A DNA stretch of 64,000 nt from Oreohelix idahoensis. Lineage: Eukaryota; Mollusca; Gastropoda; Stylommatophora; Oreohelicidae. The translations under genes and the position numbers were made by a program. Below the pieces are notes generated by a model. It did not search any database. It was not told the origin of the DNA and saw only the letters and a program-made list of their open reading frames with translations. Location of the stretch: positions 52,501 to 116,500 of the forward strand of contig JAMPIV010013744.1 of NCBI GenBank assembly GCA_024509875.1, given 5' to 3'. Positions 1 through 11,154 of this stretch are shown piece after piece. Position 1 is the first letter of the stretch. Each line of letters starts with the position of its first letter.

Positions 1-731
1 AGGAGTGTACGCAGGTCTGAGTGTTATTTTACCGTTGTATTTTGACACCTATTTGCTGTCATAACTTTCTTCATGCAAGTTTGTTTTTTTGCTAACAATA
101 TTTTCCCTTAAACTAGATTATAGTATCAGGTCTGTTCATACCTTAAAGGGGGAAAAACTCTTAGACTCAAATCATATGTATCTGGGACTCTTTGTGCTAT
201 CATCTTTCTCCTAACGGGACTGTGGGCTATCCATCGAGGGAAGATCATAACTGTGGGTCTACCAGTTCTTGTAGCATTCCTTGATTTGTTTATGACTTTG
301 TGTATATGTTTTTTTAATGTAATTTTTACATGTTGTGACGTAAGTTTAAAATGATAAATAAACTTAACAATAAATTAAGCAGCATGTTGGTCAGCTCGTT
401 CTACATATGTATATAATCATTTGTTATAGTTTCCTACGTCTGTGTGTCTACCTGTCGTCACTTGAATGTGCGTGCACGTGAGTGGAGATATATATATATT
501 TAATGTATATGTGTTAGACTGTCTGACTACTTTAGATCTGTCGTAGAAGATAGGTGAGAGAGAGAGAGAGAAGATTTCCCGCTCTCAGAGACAGCCTCTA
601 TCACTATTCTACCACCTCACTCGTGGAAATCTATTTTGTATTTCTATCTCACACTGTGACTATCACTCAATTCCAACCTATTCAGAAGGGACCAACCCAA
701 GTCTTAATTCTCCTATCAAAAATCTACTACA
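1..731 (+). repeat. Element A 5' LTR, right part (cut by window edge)
   Basis: Positions 1-699 repeat almost base for base at 7674-8393, with a handful of substitutions and a longer TA tract in the second copy. The end near 731 (CTACTACA) is inferred from the ACA terminus, the primer-binding-like site at 734, and a related LTR on the minus strand at 48.7 kb that also continues past ACCAACCCA. An AATAAA polyadenylation signal lies near 356. The first ~1.7 kb of this LTR is outside the window. Confidence 0.8.
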
Positions 732-1526
732 AATGTGGTCTCGTCCGAAGGATTTTTGAACCTAGAATAGGAAGACGAGTACGAAAAATGTGGGCTCGTT
801 TCCGGTTTTTGAACTTTGAATAGGAACACGAGACGACAAATATCAGCTTGTCTGTAAGATTCTGTATTCTGATATAGAGTAAGAGTGTAATGTCTTGTGA
901 GTTTTGTATCTTTAAAAAAAAAAATAACTATCCCCTAGACATATCGATCTGTTTTATGAGCATGCTGACCACACGGCTAATAATTGTTTTCCACAGCATT
1001 ATTAAGCATTATACATTTGGTTTACTAGTATTTTGTCGGAATATATGTTAATTACTGATTTTGTAATACTTAACGCTGGTAAAGTTTTGTGAGTGTATAA
1101 CATTCACAGGGGTTCTGAAGAAGTAGGTGTTTGAGCAAAGCTAAGGAATGCGTTTCGGACTATTTGTCCAGATTAATTGCCTCCCTTACCCTAACTGTCT
1201 TCAGGGGGTGAACTTGATAGTGGACTTAAAAATTAAGGGGATTTTTTTTCTTCCTAAAATAATTTTTGCAATAATTATTTTTGCTTCCACTGTAGCAACT
1301 TATTTTTCAGTGAATAAATCTTAACTACCATTTATTTGGCGTAGTCGTTTGCATTAGGTGCTTTATTGCCGATAATAGTAGCGATAGTTAGATACTTTAT
1401 TTTGGAGGAGGTATCCCAGGTTATAAGTATATCATCTTTTATTTTGGTATTTTCTCGTAAGTGGTAGGAACCAGTGTACCCTTATTCTTATCTTTTTCTC
1501 GTCTACGTCTCAGCCACTGATTTAAT
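732..1526 (+). other. Element A leader with primer-binding-like site
   Basis: The sequence TGTGGTCTCGTCCGAAGG at 734 resembles a retroelement tRNA primer-binding site and sits two bases after the inferred LTR end. A diverged second copy (TGTGGGCTCGTTTCCGG) lies 55 bp downstream at 789, so the block looks tandemly duplicated. The rest of the ~790 bp leader up to the gag start has no ORF of note. Which tRNA is used is not established. Confidence 0.5.
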
Positions 1527-2226
1527 ATGGCCGAGAGGGCAAAGCTTAGACAGCTCCTCAGGGACGAAGCGAGAGAAGAAGGTTTGGAAGGAGAAGAAGC
1601 GAAAGCGTTTTTTAGAGACGAACTTGAGAGATATGATGCGGAGAGGAAAGCAGCTGAAGCTAGAGAGCAGAGGAAGATGGACGAGGAAATGGAAATTCGC
1701 AGGGCGAACGAAAGAGAGAAGGAGAGACAACAGGAGGAAAGAGAGAAGGAGAGGGAGGAAAGAGAGAAACAAAGACAGCATGAGTTAGCTCTTAAAACTC
1801 TAGAATTCCAAAGTCGTGGTGCTGCCTCTACCTTCAGCAATGGAGAGTCTTCTCCTCATTCTTCTTTAACTGATTCTTCTAACACTCAATCTCTTCAACT
1901 CAACGCTATGTCTTTCGCTTTAGAATCTTTCCCTTGTCCCAATGAGAAGATTGACACATGGTTAGAAAAATTCGAGAAAATTGCAACTCTGTACGGTTTA
2001 GACAGGTCGCGTTGGAACATGAAGCTTTCTCAGGCTTTGAAAAGCAGTGCTTATGATGTTTACGCTAAACTGGAAAGTGGTCAACAAGACAACTATGACG
2101 TGTTGAAGAAAGCTTTGCTTTAGCGTTTTGAAGTGAACGCTCGCAAATTTTTGCAACTCTTCCGCAACAGCAGGAAAGAGAGCTCTGAAAATTTTCAACA
2201 GTTCTCGTCTCGTTTGAAGGGATACC
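1527..2226 (+). pseudogene. gag: Ty3/gypsy Gag, N-terminal part (element A)
   Basis: Structural capsid-type protein of an LTR retrotransposon. Residues ~1-95 are a highly charged Glu/Lys/Arg helix that should form a coiled coil; residues ~130-198 (FPCPNEKIDTWLEKF, LYGLDRSRW) match the retroelement Gag core. The frame starts MAERAKLRQ at 1527. An in-frame TAG at 2121-2123 interrupts it, after which the same frame stays recognisably Gag (SENFQQFSSRLKGYL) to 2226, where a solo LTR has been inserted. The Gag frame resumes at 3530 in phase. Antisense ORFs over this low-complexity region are shadows. Confidence 0.8.
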
Positions 2227-3524
2227 TGTTGCTGTCATTTTCGACGGAGTCATATGTCAAGTTATTTGCTTATGTTTTTCATAAGAATAATTGTGTCTTT
2301 ACCTTGCGATGTCAGGTTGATTAGGGGTTATCTTCCCTGTTCGTTCATCCTTTGGGGTTTGACCTGTATGAAGATAGGGTCAAAGATAAACAGTTCGGGC
2401 GTGTGCCCATGCGCAGGTTTTAAGCGCCAAGGGGAGTTAATTCCGTCAGGCCGGGATGTAAGCTGGCTTCTGAGGGACATGAGGTCCATTGTGTTTTCGG
2501 GGAAAATCTTCGAAGTGACTGCGTTGGCAGGTCTCCCCAGTGAATCTCTGTGCGTCGGAATGACGACAGAGTTCCTTATTATGTTCTGAGGATTCGGTTC
2601 CAGGTAATACCGACTTTTTCCATTATTACGCTTTCGGTGGCAGAACATGTTAGAAGATTACCTAGTCTGTGAACTACAGCTCACCGGTCCTACATTTCAG
2701 AACTTATATTTGTGTGCTCAAGGTAGCCATCCAAGACTATTAGTCTTTATATTATCCAGAAGTCCAGTGACGAAGATATAATGTGAGAACCGCAGATTGG
2801 CGGTATTTATGTCTACATAAGCATTACTGCAGGGTTGATGTTAACCTGCTCAGAAGAAGTACACAGATGACGCCATAACGAGGCCTGTGTTAAGGCTAAT
2901 ATATTACAGCCTGATAAAGTGCAATTGGCGGGGAATGCCAAGTTGTACCTGTATGTCAAAGTGATTAAGGTATCTGAAGCGTTTAGTCAGAGATACCAGG
3001 GCGGCGCTACGAACTGTCATTATTGAAGAACATTGCTATTGACCATGCACGAATATTCAAATGTTTACCAGCCTATATAGCCCTCAGGAAATAGGCTTGT
3101 CCATGGTGTATGCTTGTCGAAAGCCTTTTCAAAATCAAGACAAAGTTAATGTAACGCCGTTCTTAGCCATTCCACTGCTCTTTAATGTTCCTGGGGCAAA
3201 TATATATGAGTCTGCACATCATGAATGCCTGATGTATACCTAACGATTTCCGGTCAGCATGACCTTGCTTGCACTGATTGTTCCTGTTGATGATATGTGT
3301 GTTATCGTCAATAAATGTTTTGAAACGTGCCAGCAGTGTTCAAGTATCCTTGACTACTGCATGTGAGTGTATGGGTTGCATTACACCACAGATACGAGCC
3401 TAAACACATTCGCGCCTTCATTCGCACCCACACTCAGTTCATCATACGCCAGCACTACACACCTAACAACATGTATACTGTCTTGGGCCAGTGATCCCCT
3501 CAACAAGAGAAAAAGACAGTTACA
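2227..3524. mobile_element. Solo LTR inserted in element A gag
   Basis: A 1,298-bp insert begins TGTTGCTGTC and ends CAGTTACA, the TG...CA pattern of an LTR. It is flanked by the 5-bp target duplication ATACC (2222-2226 and 3525-3529). It has an AATAAA at ~3310 and no coding capacity. Removing it and one duplication copy puts the two Gag halves in the same frame, which strongly supports one clean insertion. The ends are also an imperfect inverted repeat over 16 bp, so a TIR element is the alternative. Orientation is not proven; the AATAAA suggests plus. Confidence 0.8.
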
Positions 3525-5397
3525 ATACCTAACAAAGTGCCTTGAGCTTTCACAGCTCTCCTCTACCTATGAAGGTCTGGAGGAATTTGTTATTACAGAA
3601 CAAATAAAGAACACTCTGTCTGCTGATACCCGGAGATTCCTAGCTGAGCAGGGGGCAGAAAAGCTTGAAGACATCTTAGAAAAGTCTGAGCGTTATCAAA
3701 ATGCGCTGGCTGAACTGCCGGCCACAAAACGTAAACCGACAGAGGAGCATTTTCGGAAAAATAATCTAGACCAGTCTTCTCATGCTTCTCACGCTTCCAG
3801 CCCGAATAACCACCGAGAAACTAGACCTCAAAACCCCCCTCCTGAAAAATCCAAGTTCTACAAAAACAAGTACCCTAACCACAGTAAACAGTCTGATCAA
3901 CCCGACCGCCCTTCATGGCAGCGTGGCCAGAAAGGTCAAGGTGACAAAGGGAAAACCCCTGCGCACGGGACTAAGGATCAGAGCAAGCACACCGAGCCGA
4001 AGCGCATCGGATGCTTACAAACAACAGACTCGCAGGAAAGAATTATTGTCAGTGATTCTCAACCGGAGGGAGAAAGGCCCTCTACGGGAGGTACGGTTGT
4101 TTTAAACGGGACCTCAACGTATTGTTTGTTTGACACGGGGCTTTCTTTTGATTGCATTGTTGCCAGGCACCTGGTCAAACCCGGTCAAGAGACAGAAGAG
4201 ACCGTTAAACTGTGTGGAGTTCTTAGGAGTGACGCACCAACAACGCTTCCCATTGCATTGGTGGAGATCCACTCTGATTTTGTCAGAGGTGTGATCAAAG
4301 CGGCTGTTATGGATGACCCCATCTATCCAGTCATACTTGGCGGGAGATACGTGTGTATTGGGAAACCGGAAGAGCCGATTGTGGCAGCAGTAACTACAAG
4401 AGGGCAAACCAAGAAGGAACGGGAGCCTGCGCCTAATTTGTTACCCATGGAACTTAAAGAAGCGCAACAAAAGGACCCTACTTTGGCACCCTGCTTTAGG
4501 AAACTGCCCATGGCTAAGGAACCCAGACAGCACGGGGACATTTTTTCTAAGGATGGCGTACTTTATCGCAGAACGGGCAAGCCTGACCAAGGTTACAACG
4601 AGCTCCTATTACCGAAACAGTACAGAAGCCAAATCCTAGAAATGGGGCACTCTCTTCCCTTCAGCGGACATATGGGACAGAACGCCACAAACCAACGGAT
4701 AACCACTCATTATTGGTGGCCAGGAGTAAATACTGATATTATCAGATGTGTCAAATCCTGTGCCCAGTGCCAACGTGTGCCACCCAAGCAACGGGCACCC
4801 CCAGTCTCTTTGGGTGAAATGCCAATAGTGGGAACACCATTCGAACGGGTTGTGATCGACATTTTAGGACCCTTACAAAGGACTAAAAGAAGGAACAGGT
4901 TTATCCTGACCTTAGTCGATACATGCACTTTATGGGCAGAAGCTATACCGCTAACATGCGCAGATGCCAAGCATGTCGCAGAAGCCCTCGTGCAGATTTT
5001 CACTCGGTTGGGTTTCCCTCATCAAGTGTTGACGAATAACAGATCCCCATACCGAAACCTGTTGATGGATGAGATCGTGAAGATCTTGAGGACCAAACAC
5101 ATCTACACAAAGCCTTATACTCCGGCCGGAAATGTGCTCGTGGAACGTGTTAACGGAAATCTCAACATGATGTTAAGTAAACTGGCACAAGTGAAACCTG
5201 AAGATTGGGATTGTTGCATTCCGGCAGCTTTATTTGGCTACAGAGAATCTCCTCATACTTCCACAGGATTTCCGCCAGCTACGCTTTTATTCGGCAGACC
5301 CATTAAGGGCCCGCTTGAAGCCTTACTTTGGTCGCTGACAGACCAGAAGGCTGATGAGACAGTTATCTCAGCCAGTAAATACGTATCGGATTTATAG
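3367..5397 (+). CDS. pol: Gag C-terminus, aspartic protease and integrase (element A pol)
   Basis: The open frame starts at 3367, but codons 1-53 come from the inserted solo LTR; real retroelement sequence begins at ~3530. Order: Gag C-terminus (residues ~55-120), a basic linker with no CCHC zinc knuckle, retropepsin with the catalytic FDTG at 4129-4140, then integrase. The integrase has an HHCC zinc finger (GHS...GHMG...SCAQCQ), first catalytic Asp at 4858 (VIDILGP), Asn in place of the second Asp at 5035-5037 (VLTNN), and Glu at 5143 (VERVNG). The spacing fits D-x35-E, so the Asn sits exactly where Asp is needed. There is no reverse transcriptase between protease and integrase. A TAG at 5395 ends the frame, but the same frame continues as the integrase tail. 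Confidence 0.85.
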   Translation: MYGLHYTTDTSLNTFAPSFAPTLSSSYASTTHLTTCILSWASDPLNKRKRQLQYLTKCLELSQLSSTYEGLEEFVITEQIKNTLSADTRRFLAEQGAEKLEDILEKSERYQNALAELPATKRKPTEEHFRKNNLDQSSHASHASSPNNHRETRPQNPPPEKSKFYKNKYPNHSKQSDQPDRPSWQRGQKGQGDKGKTPAHGTKDQSKHTEPKRIGCLQTTDSQERIIVSDSQPEGERPSTGGTVVLNGTSTYCLFDTGLSFDCIVARHLVKPGQETEETVKLCGVLRSDAPTTLPIALVEIHSDFVRGVIKAAVMDDPIYPVILGGRYVCIGKPEEPIVAAVTTRGQTKKEREPAPNLLPMELKEAQQKDPTLAPCFRKLPMAKEPRQHGDIFSKDGVLYRRTGKPDQGYNELLLPKQYRSQILEMGHSLPFSGHMGQNATNQRITTHYWWPGVNTDIIRCVKSCAQCQRVPPKQRAPPVSLGEMPIVGTPFERVVIDILGPLQRTKRRNRFILTLVDTCTLWAEAIPLTCADAKHVAEALVQIFTRLGFPHQVLTNNRSPYRNLLMDEIVKILRTKHIYTKPYTPAGNVLVERVNGNLNMMLSKLAQVKPEDWDCCIPAALFGYRESPHTSTGFPPATLLFGRPIKGPLEALLWSLTDQKADETVISASKYVSDL

Positions 5398-5403
5398 GAT
5401 AGG

Positions 5404-5811
5404 TTGAAACTAGGATGGGACCTAGCAACGACTAACTTTAAGCGAGCACGCACAAAGCATGCTAACCGATACAGGAAAGTCGCGAAAGAGAGAGAATTGG
5501 AAGCAGGAGAGAAAGTTATGGTGTTACTCCCTACCGAGAACAACCAACTGAAGATCGGATGGCAAGGGCCGTTTACCGTCCTGAAAAAGATTTCTAAGGC
5601 TAACTACCAGATCTCTATTCAAGGAAAGGAGAAGGTTTTCCATTTAAATCTCTTAAAGAGATACTTGGAAAGACCAGTGCCGACCTCCGATCATCTCCTG
5701 GTGATCGCCAAAACTGACGAAGATGACGATAGTGGCAGGGAAACTCCACTGCAATCACAGGAAATCTTTGAAAAATTTCAGAAGCGGCGACGCTCATTCA
5801 AGCGCGCATGA
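5404..5811 (+). CDS. Integrase C-terminal GPY/F domain (element A)
   Basis: This 135-residue stretch is in frame with the preceding pol ORF, separated from it by the TAG at 5395-5397. It contains the GPY/F module of Ty3/gypsy integrases (GWQGPFTVLKKI, then KVFHLNLLKRYLERP), a DNA-contacting C-terminal fold, followed by an acidic and then basic tail that stops at 5811. In relatives with integrase upstream of reverse transcriptase, RT would follow here. Only ~150 non-coding bases separate this stop from the polypurine tract, so RT and RNase H are missing. Confidence 0.8.
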   Translation: MKLGWDLATTNFKRARTKHANRYRKVAKERELEAGEKVMVLLPTENNQLKIGWQGPFTVLKKISKANYQISIQGKEKVFHLNLLKRYLERPVPTSDHLLVIAKTDEDDDSGRETPLQSQEIFEKFQKRRRSFKRA

Positions 5812-5968
5812 CAGACATTCCAGAGGAAGGAAACTTTGGGAGTAGACTTGAGTAGGAACTGGACAGAGATGGAGGGGGGAGATAAGATGGAAGAGGACAG
5901 ACACCCGGAAGCTACGGATATAGGAAATTTATTTCCATAACGTAGACATGGTGTGATTCCATATCTTA

Positions 5969-5982
5969 AAGGGGGGACGTTC
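5969..5982 (+). other. Polypurine tract of element A
   Basis: A purine run (AAAGGGGGGACG) lies directly upstream of the 3' LTR start TGTCACG. This is the expected place for the plus-strand DNA primer of an LTR retrotransposon. Confidence 0.7.
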
Positions 5983-8161
5983 TGTCACGTAGACATTTAT
6001 GATAATTAAATTGCCTATATCCTCTTCTTTTTTTCTTTCACCCGTATCCTCTATTTTTATTATCGCTCTTTACCTTTTTCCTGTATTTTCGCATTCGTTC
6101 GTTGTTTCTTTCTCATACTGACTAGTAACCTTATTGCGTCAGATGTCATTCGCGCAGTTTGACGAGAGGTGCGATTATGTCTCAGTCCATCTCAGACATA
6201 GGGCCGACCTATCGTATAGCATTTTCACCTGTCACAGCGTTTGTCAGGCCGGTTTCTCGGAAAGTGTGAATATCGCCCTCTGCATTCGCACCTGACATGA
6301 GCGCTCACGGTCCGATAGTTAGACGGAGGCGTGAACCGCGCCAGACGCATTAGCTCAGAGCAGACATTTGTCTGGGAGATTCGCAACTGACACGCGCCCT
6401 CTCGGTCAGTAAGTGGCAGTTTACGACAGCCTCTTCTAGTTACGTAAGTGTTATAGATGGAAAGGGGGATTATTTCGTTTAACGAAATAAACGTTCACCT
6501 CTTTGGCTGGTAATAGATATAACCAGAATGTTAAACTAGATTTTCATTCTTGCTCCTGAATTCGCAGTAGACAGATCGCTGTGCTAGATCATATATCTGT
6601 GTTTTGGCGAAGTCTGAGTTTCTTGGGCATTTGCCGAGTTCTAGACTACCATTAGATTGCAGTATTCTAGTTCATAGTTTAGTCTGTAGTTCTGTGTGAT
6701 GGAGGTAAATAAAATATATATAGCTAGTATTTTGTGAGTGTTAAAGTGTTAAATCGCTTATTTTATTTCACTAGTTAGAATTGGTGCAGAGCGCTTAATA
6801 CATAAGTCTGTATTATTTTCTAGTGACGTGTTTCAGTGGAAAGCAGAATAAATTATAATTTCTAGCTTAAACAACAATGTAGCTATAATGAATTTAACTT
6901 TACTGCTAAATAATCAGACGAAGAAGAAATTATTTTCTAAACTAACTTATAATGCTGGAAGCCTCATGAGGGTTGACGGAATACGCACGTATTCATGGGG
7001 ATTGATGATTTTTTAAATATAACTTACTTCACGGGACGCGTTAAATGATAAGTCAAGCAGTTTAAAAATGTAAGTTATATTGAGTACATATATGTAAATT
7101 ATTTGATATGTGTTCTTTCCATTTATATTCAGTGAATACTGTGGTACCCAAACTTTGCCAGTGTTCTAGTACGTGAACATTATCTGTGAAGAACTTAAGC
7201 ACTTCCATTACATGAACTGTAACATTTAAATGAAGTAAAAGGCCTTCGCGCCAGAATTAATTCTTCCACAATAACATGTTAGTACAGATCAGCCCGCTGT
7301 GGCAAGCAAAATATCAGCAACATCCCGACAGAGTTTTTGACTAGTATTGTGGTGACCAAATATAGTACTTTCCTGAAAGTAGACACCGATGTGACATTCC
7401 TCAATTCTAGAAACCTAAGCTAGTGACACTGTGCTCTGCTAACTTTTGTGCCTGGACAATTTTTATGTGACTTAACAGACATCCGAAAAATAAGAACACC
7501 CAAGGAATCGTTCCCTGAGACAGAGAATTCAGTAGTCTTTTTGGAACTGGGGATTTCTTGGTCGAGACTGCATTTACGGGTCTGTGTGGAGGTCCTAGAA
7601 TTTATTATGTTCCCAGAGGCAGCGATCAAAACTGTAAGTATAAATGTGCGCACGTGGCCATGGCTGAATGAATAGGATTGTACGCAGGTCTGAGTGTTAT
7701 TTTACCGTTGTATTTTGACACCTATTTGCTGTCATAACTTTCTTCATGCAAGTTTTTTTTTTTTTGTGCTAACAATATTTTCCCTTAAACTAGATTATAG
7801 TATCAGGTCTGTTCATACCTTAAAGGGGGAAAAACTCTTAGACTCAAATCATATGTATCTGGGACTCTTTGTGCTATCATCTTTCTCCTAACGAGACTGT
7901 GGGCTATCCATCGAGGGAAGATCATAACTGTGGGTCTACCAGTTCTTGTAGCATTCCTTGATTTGTTTATGACTTTGTGTATATGTTTTTTTTAATGTAA
8001 TTTTTACATGTTGTGACGTAAGTTTAAAATGATAAATAAACTTAACAATAAATTAAGCAGCATGTTGGTCAGCTCGTTCTAAATATCTATATAATCATTT
8101 GTTATAGTTTCCCACGTCTGTGTATCTACCTGTCGTCACTTGAATGTGCGTGCACGTGAGT

Positions 8162-8198
<37 letters not shown>

Positions 8199-8393
8199 AT
8201 GTATATGTGTTAGACTGTCTGACTACTTTAGATCTGTCGTAGAAGATAGGTGAGAGAGAGAGAGAAGATTTCCCGCTCTCAGAGACAGCCTCTATCACTA
8301 TTCTACCACCTCACTCGTGGAAATCTATTTTGTATTTCTATCTCACACTGTGACTATCACTCAATTCCAACCTATTCAGAAGGGACCAACCCA
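5983..8393 (+). repeat. Element A 3' LTR
   Basis: Begins TGTCACGTAGAC right after the polypurine tract. Its last 720 bp repeat positions 1-699. The same start (TGTCGCAGAG, ATTTATGAT) is seen in reverse orientation at the right end of the 48.7-50.7 kb solo LTR, which confirms the boundary. Homology stops at 8393, about 32 bp before the inferred LTR end, so the right edge has been lost. It carries AATAAA near 8034 and a (TA)n tract at 8164-8195. Short ORFs inside (7448-7675, 7694-7891) look non-coding. A GTAAGT donor-like site lies near 7633. Confidence 0.8.
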
Positions 8394-8918
8394 TTGCTGT
8401 TGTGGCCTGTAACAGTTTCAGGTGTTGCCTGGTGATACGATTGAGTCCCTGGCTGAATGTCAGTCGTGGTAGATCGGCCACTAGTTTGGTATAATAACAC
8501 TGGCGTAGCAATAGTGTTCCTGTTTGTTGTGATGGAGTATCATTAGATAGGATACTATTGCAGGAAAATTAATATCACTGCAAACGGCTAGTCCCTGGCT
8601 TGATAAGATATTCAATGGATGTACGGTGGTATGATTCTTCTCTGAGCCTGCGTTGGTGCAATTCTTCAATGGGCCTATGGTGTTTCGAATCTTCATGCGG
8701 TGGTGCAATTATTTGCTGGGCCTATGGTGGTGCGAATCTTCACTGGTGAGATGTACTGGGCAGATGTGCTGCTCCGTCTGTGCTGGGTGTTCTAATACTC
8801 TTGCAAGGTTTAGCTGAGGTATCCTTGGTGCTCACTGGTTGTAGTGCTCTCTTGCAGCATTCAACATTCCGCGTATGACTACACTACACTGTCTGTCAGT
8901 ATCCTGTCGACGACGCCA
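8394..8918 (-). other. Internal flank of a minus-strand LTR element, with primer-binding-like site
   Basis: No coding region is seen. At 8900-8916 the minus strand reads TGGCGTCGTCGACAGGA, two bases inside the LTR called at 8919-9829, which fits a primer-binding site for an element running leftwards. It abuts the truncated end of element A's 3' LTR. Confidence 0.4.
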
Positions 8919-9829
8919 TTTGTGATAGTGCGAAGACGATGTGTGAAGAAGAATAAGAATTCACGTGTAATGTTGTCGTCACTCTCTCTGGCCTACTTTC
9001 ACACACGTTCCACAGTCACAGAAAAACTCTCTTGATGACAGGGGTCCCACTTTTATTAATGAAACCCTATCAGGTAGCGTATGAATCATACAGAAAACAA
9101 TGTTGTGCTCAAGTTTACTTTGTAGGTAATACCAATACAACACCATATAACCAAGCTATTTAGGTATTTTCTACGTAACACCATATAACAACCCAGCACA
9201 GACTGCTAGACTCTCTCAATGTCGTTAGCTCTCGTGGCACAGACGCAACTATGCAACAGTCAAAATCACACTTGGTTATCGTACTAGGGCGCGTTTTGCA
9301 CAAGAAGACAATCTGGTTTCTTTTCAGCTCTCACCCGACTCTCTCACTGTCTCAGTTTAAATCTATATATCCAGTCCTCTACCACATGATAGCCACGTCA
9401 AAATGTCAGGCTCAGCCTCCGCCCATCCATCTAGGGAGCAAATCAGGAGTCCTATGTTGAGTATGGATGACATGAGATCACATCTTAGTAAAGATTATCT
9501 TCCTAGACGTCCACAATTGAAGTTCCGCCCACTGGTGGTTACATTCCCACAATATTTCTTGCATGGAGTCACACCTCACGGTTTCGTGCTCAACAAGGTG
9601 TTTTCCTCTGGTGTCAGACAGCGCCAAGATGTCTAAAGCCAAGAGCCGTCTGTCATTACATCTTCTGCGTCTCACACGTTTGTCTACTTCACGGGTGGCA
9701 AAGGTGTGTTTCGTTTAAATCATCCATTCTCGTGTGAGAATGCCAGCATGAGCACAAATATACACCGTAGACAAGATAGAAAATTAATTACGCCGTCCAA
9801 AATTACATCTTTCTGGCCACACGGTCACA
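8919..9829 (-). repeat. Probable 5' LTR of another retrotransposon, minus strand
   Basis: On the minus strand this ~911-bp block begins TGTGACCGTG and ends ACTATCACA, giving short TGTGA/TCACA inverted ends. It has a TATATA box-like site near 9365 and an AATAAA near 9050, and is followed by a primer-binding-like site. No second copy exists in the window to prove the ends, and the small plus-strand ORFs inside are not convincing. Confidence 0.45.
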
Positions 9830-10559
9830 ATACCATACGATGACCAACAGACGCCGACAATTTAATAGCTAGTAACGACAGGCGATATTTATGTAAGTGC
9901 GCGTATGGACAATTAAATAATAATTGACATTGTACGCTGATCGTTAACGCGCGCGTAAGGGGCGGGGAGGGTTGCATACGTGGTTCCGACCTAGAAAACG
10001 CAGCGCTAGCGACAAGCTGACTGTATAGGTGTAAAAGAAAGTCACCGTGTGCCTTTTAAATTTAATTAGGACTGACGCAGTTTATAAGTACAAAACCCAG
10101 CAATATTTTTTCAATTTTATCAGCCCCCTGGGGTTGTGCAGAAAAATAACATTTTCTGACGACTGACAGTCGTATTCACGGTATCATCCAGAATTTACGC
10201 TGTTTCAGAATCGGCTCTCACCATAGAGCCAGCCGATAGGATTACCGTCATTTATCAATTGTAACAGTTTTAGCAACCAGATGTTTCCCAATACTGGAAG
10301 TATTTTCCTCTATTAACTGTGAACCTCAAGAGCACGTGCGGCTATACTAGCTATTCGAGGTGACATTTTTTTTGTTCATCCAAGGAAAAATAAACCACCA
10401 AATTCGGCGTCCACCTCATTACTCTTATTTGTTAGAAGATGGACTGGGGCCCATTTCGGAAATACACCTGACATTTTGTATATTCAGGAACCATTGTAAT
10501 TCCAAGGGATATCACCAAGAGTAGGTAAGCGTGATTGGGTGGCCACTGTATGATAGAGA
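9830..10559. other. Unassigned non-coding DNA
   Basis: No ORF, RNA or repeat could be assigned. It includes GC-rich patches around 9945-10010. The phrase ACAGACGCCGACAATT at ~9849 recurs at ~40267 next to a tRNA-like sequence, perhaps a small SINE remnant. Confidence 0.4.
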
Positions 10560-11154
10560 GAGTGAATATTCTTCTTTGTTACAGGAATTGTACCAACCTG
10601 GATTTTGCTTGAAATTGTTTACTTTACTGGGTAGCATTTAGTAGGAACTTTGTTTTTCTTTACTGTCTATTCTGTGCTTACCTTTGACCTTTGGGGTTAT
10701 TAACTTTTGGGTTCTTTTCTCAAGAGGGGGAGGGCACATTTATTCTGCTATTTCATAAGTATGTAAATCTGATTTTATTTGATTTTTCTTTAGATAGTTG
10801 GTGTTGTCAAGTTTAATGATAATAAACAACAAAAGAACTTAACTTTGTGTGTTGGTCAGACCCATACCAAATTAACCGTAGTTTTTCACGTTTGTGTGTC
10901 TTGTCGTCACATAGCTGTGTGTGTGTGTAGTTAAACTTATATTTACATGTATGGGGAGTGAAAGATTGTCTTGTACTAAATTATAGTCGTATAGATAGGC
11001 TGGACTAGAGAAACTTACTCATTCCAGAGACATATCTTCTTCTTAAACTATTCACCCGTGAAATCTATTTCTCACACCTTTTTCTCACGTACTTATCACC
11101 ATCCACTCTACTCAGACGGGACCATAAATAACTTCCAAACCTATCGATACGACA
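10560..11154 (+). repeat. Diverged LTR fragment related to element A
   Basis: Aligns in order with the R/U5 part of element A's LTR: AATAAACAACAAAAGAACTTAAC, a GTTGGTCAGA phrase, CGTTTGTGTGTCT, GAAATCTATTTCTCACAC, and TCAGACGGGACCA. It ends near ATACGACA at 11154, like the other LTRs of this family. The left end is not identified, so it is a truncated or solo remnant. Confidence 0.6.

Noticed and set aside
1439..1840. 133-codon minus ORF opposite gag
   Set aside because: Antisense of a low-complexity Glu/Arg coiled coil; Ser/Leu-rich shadow.
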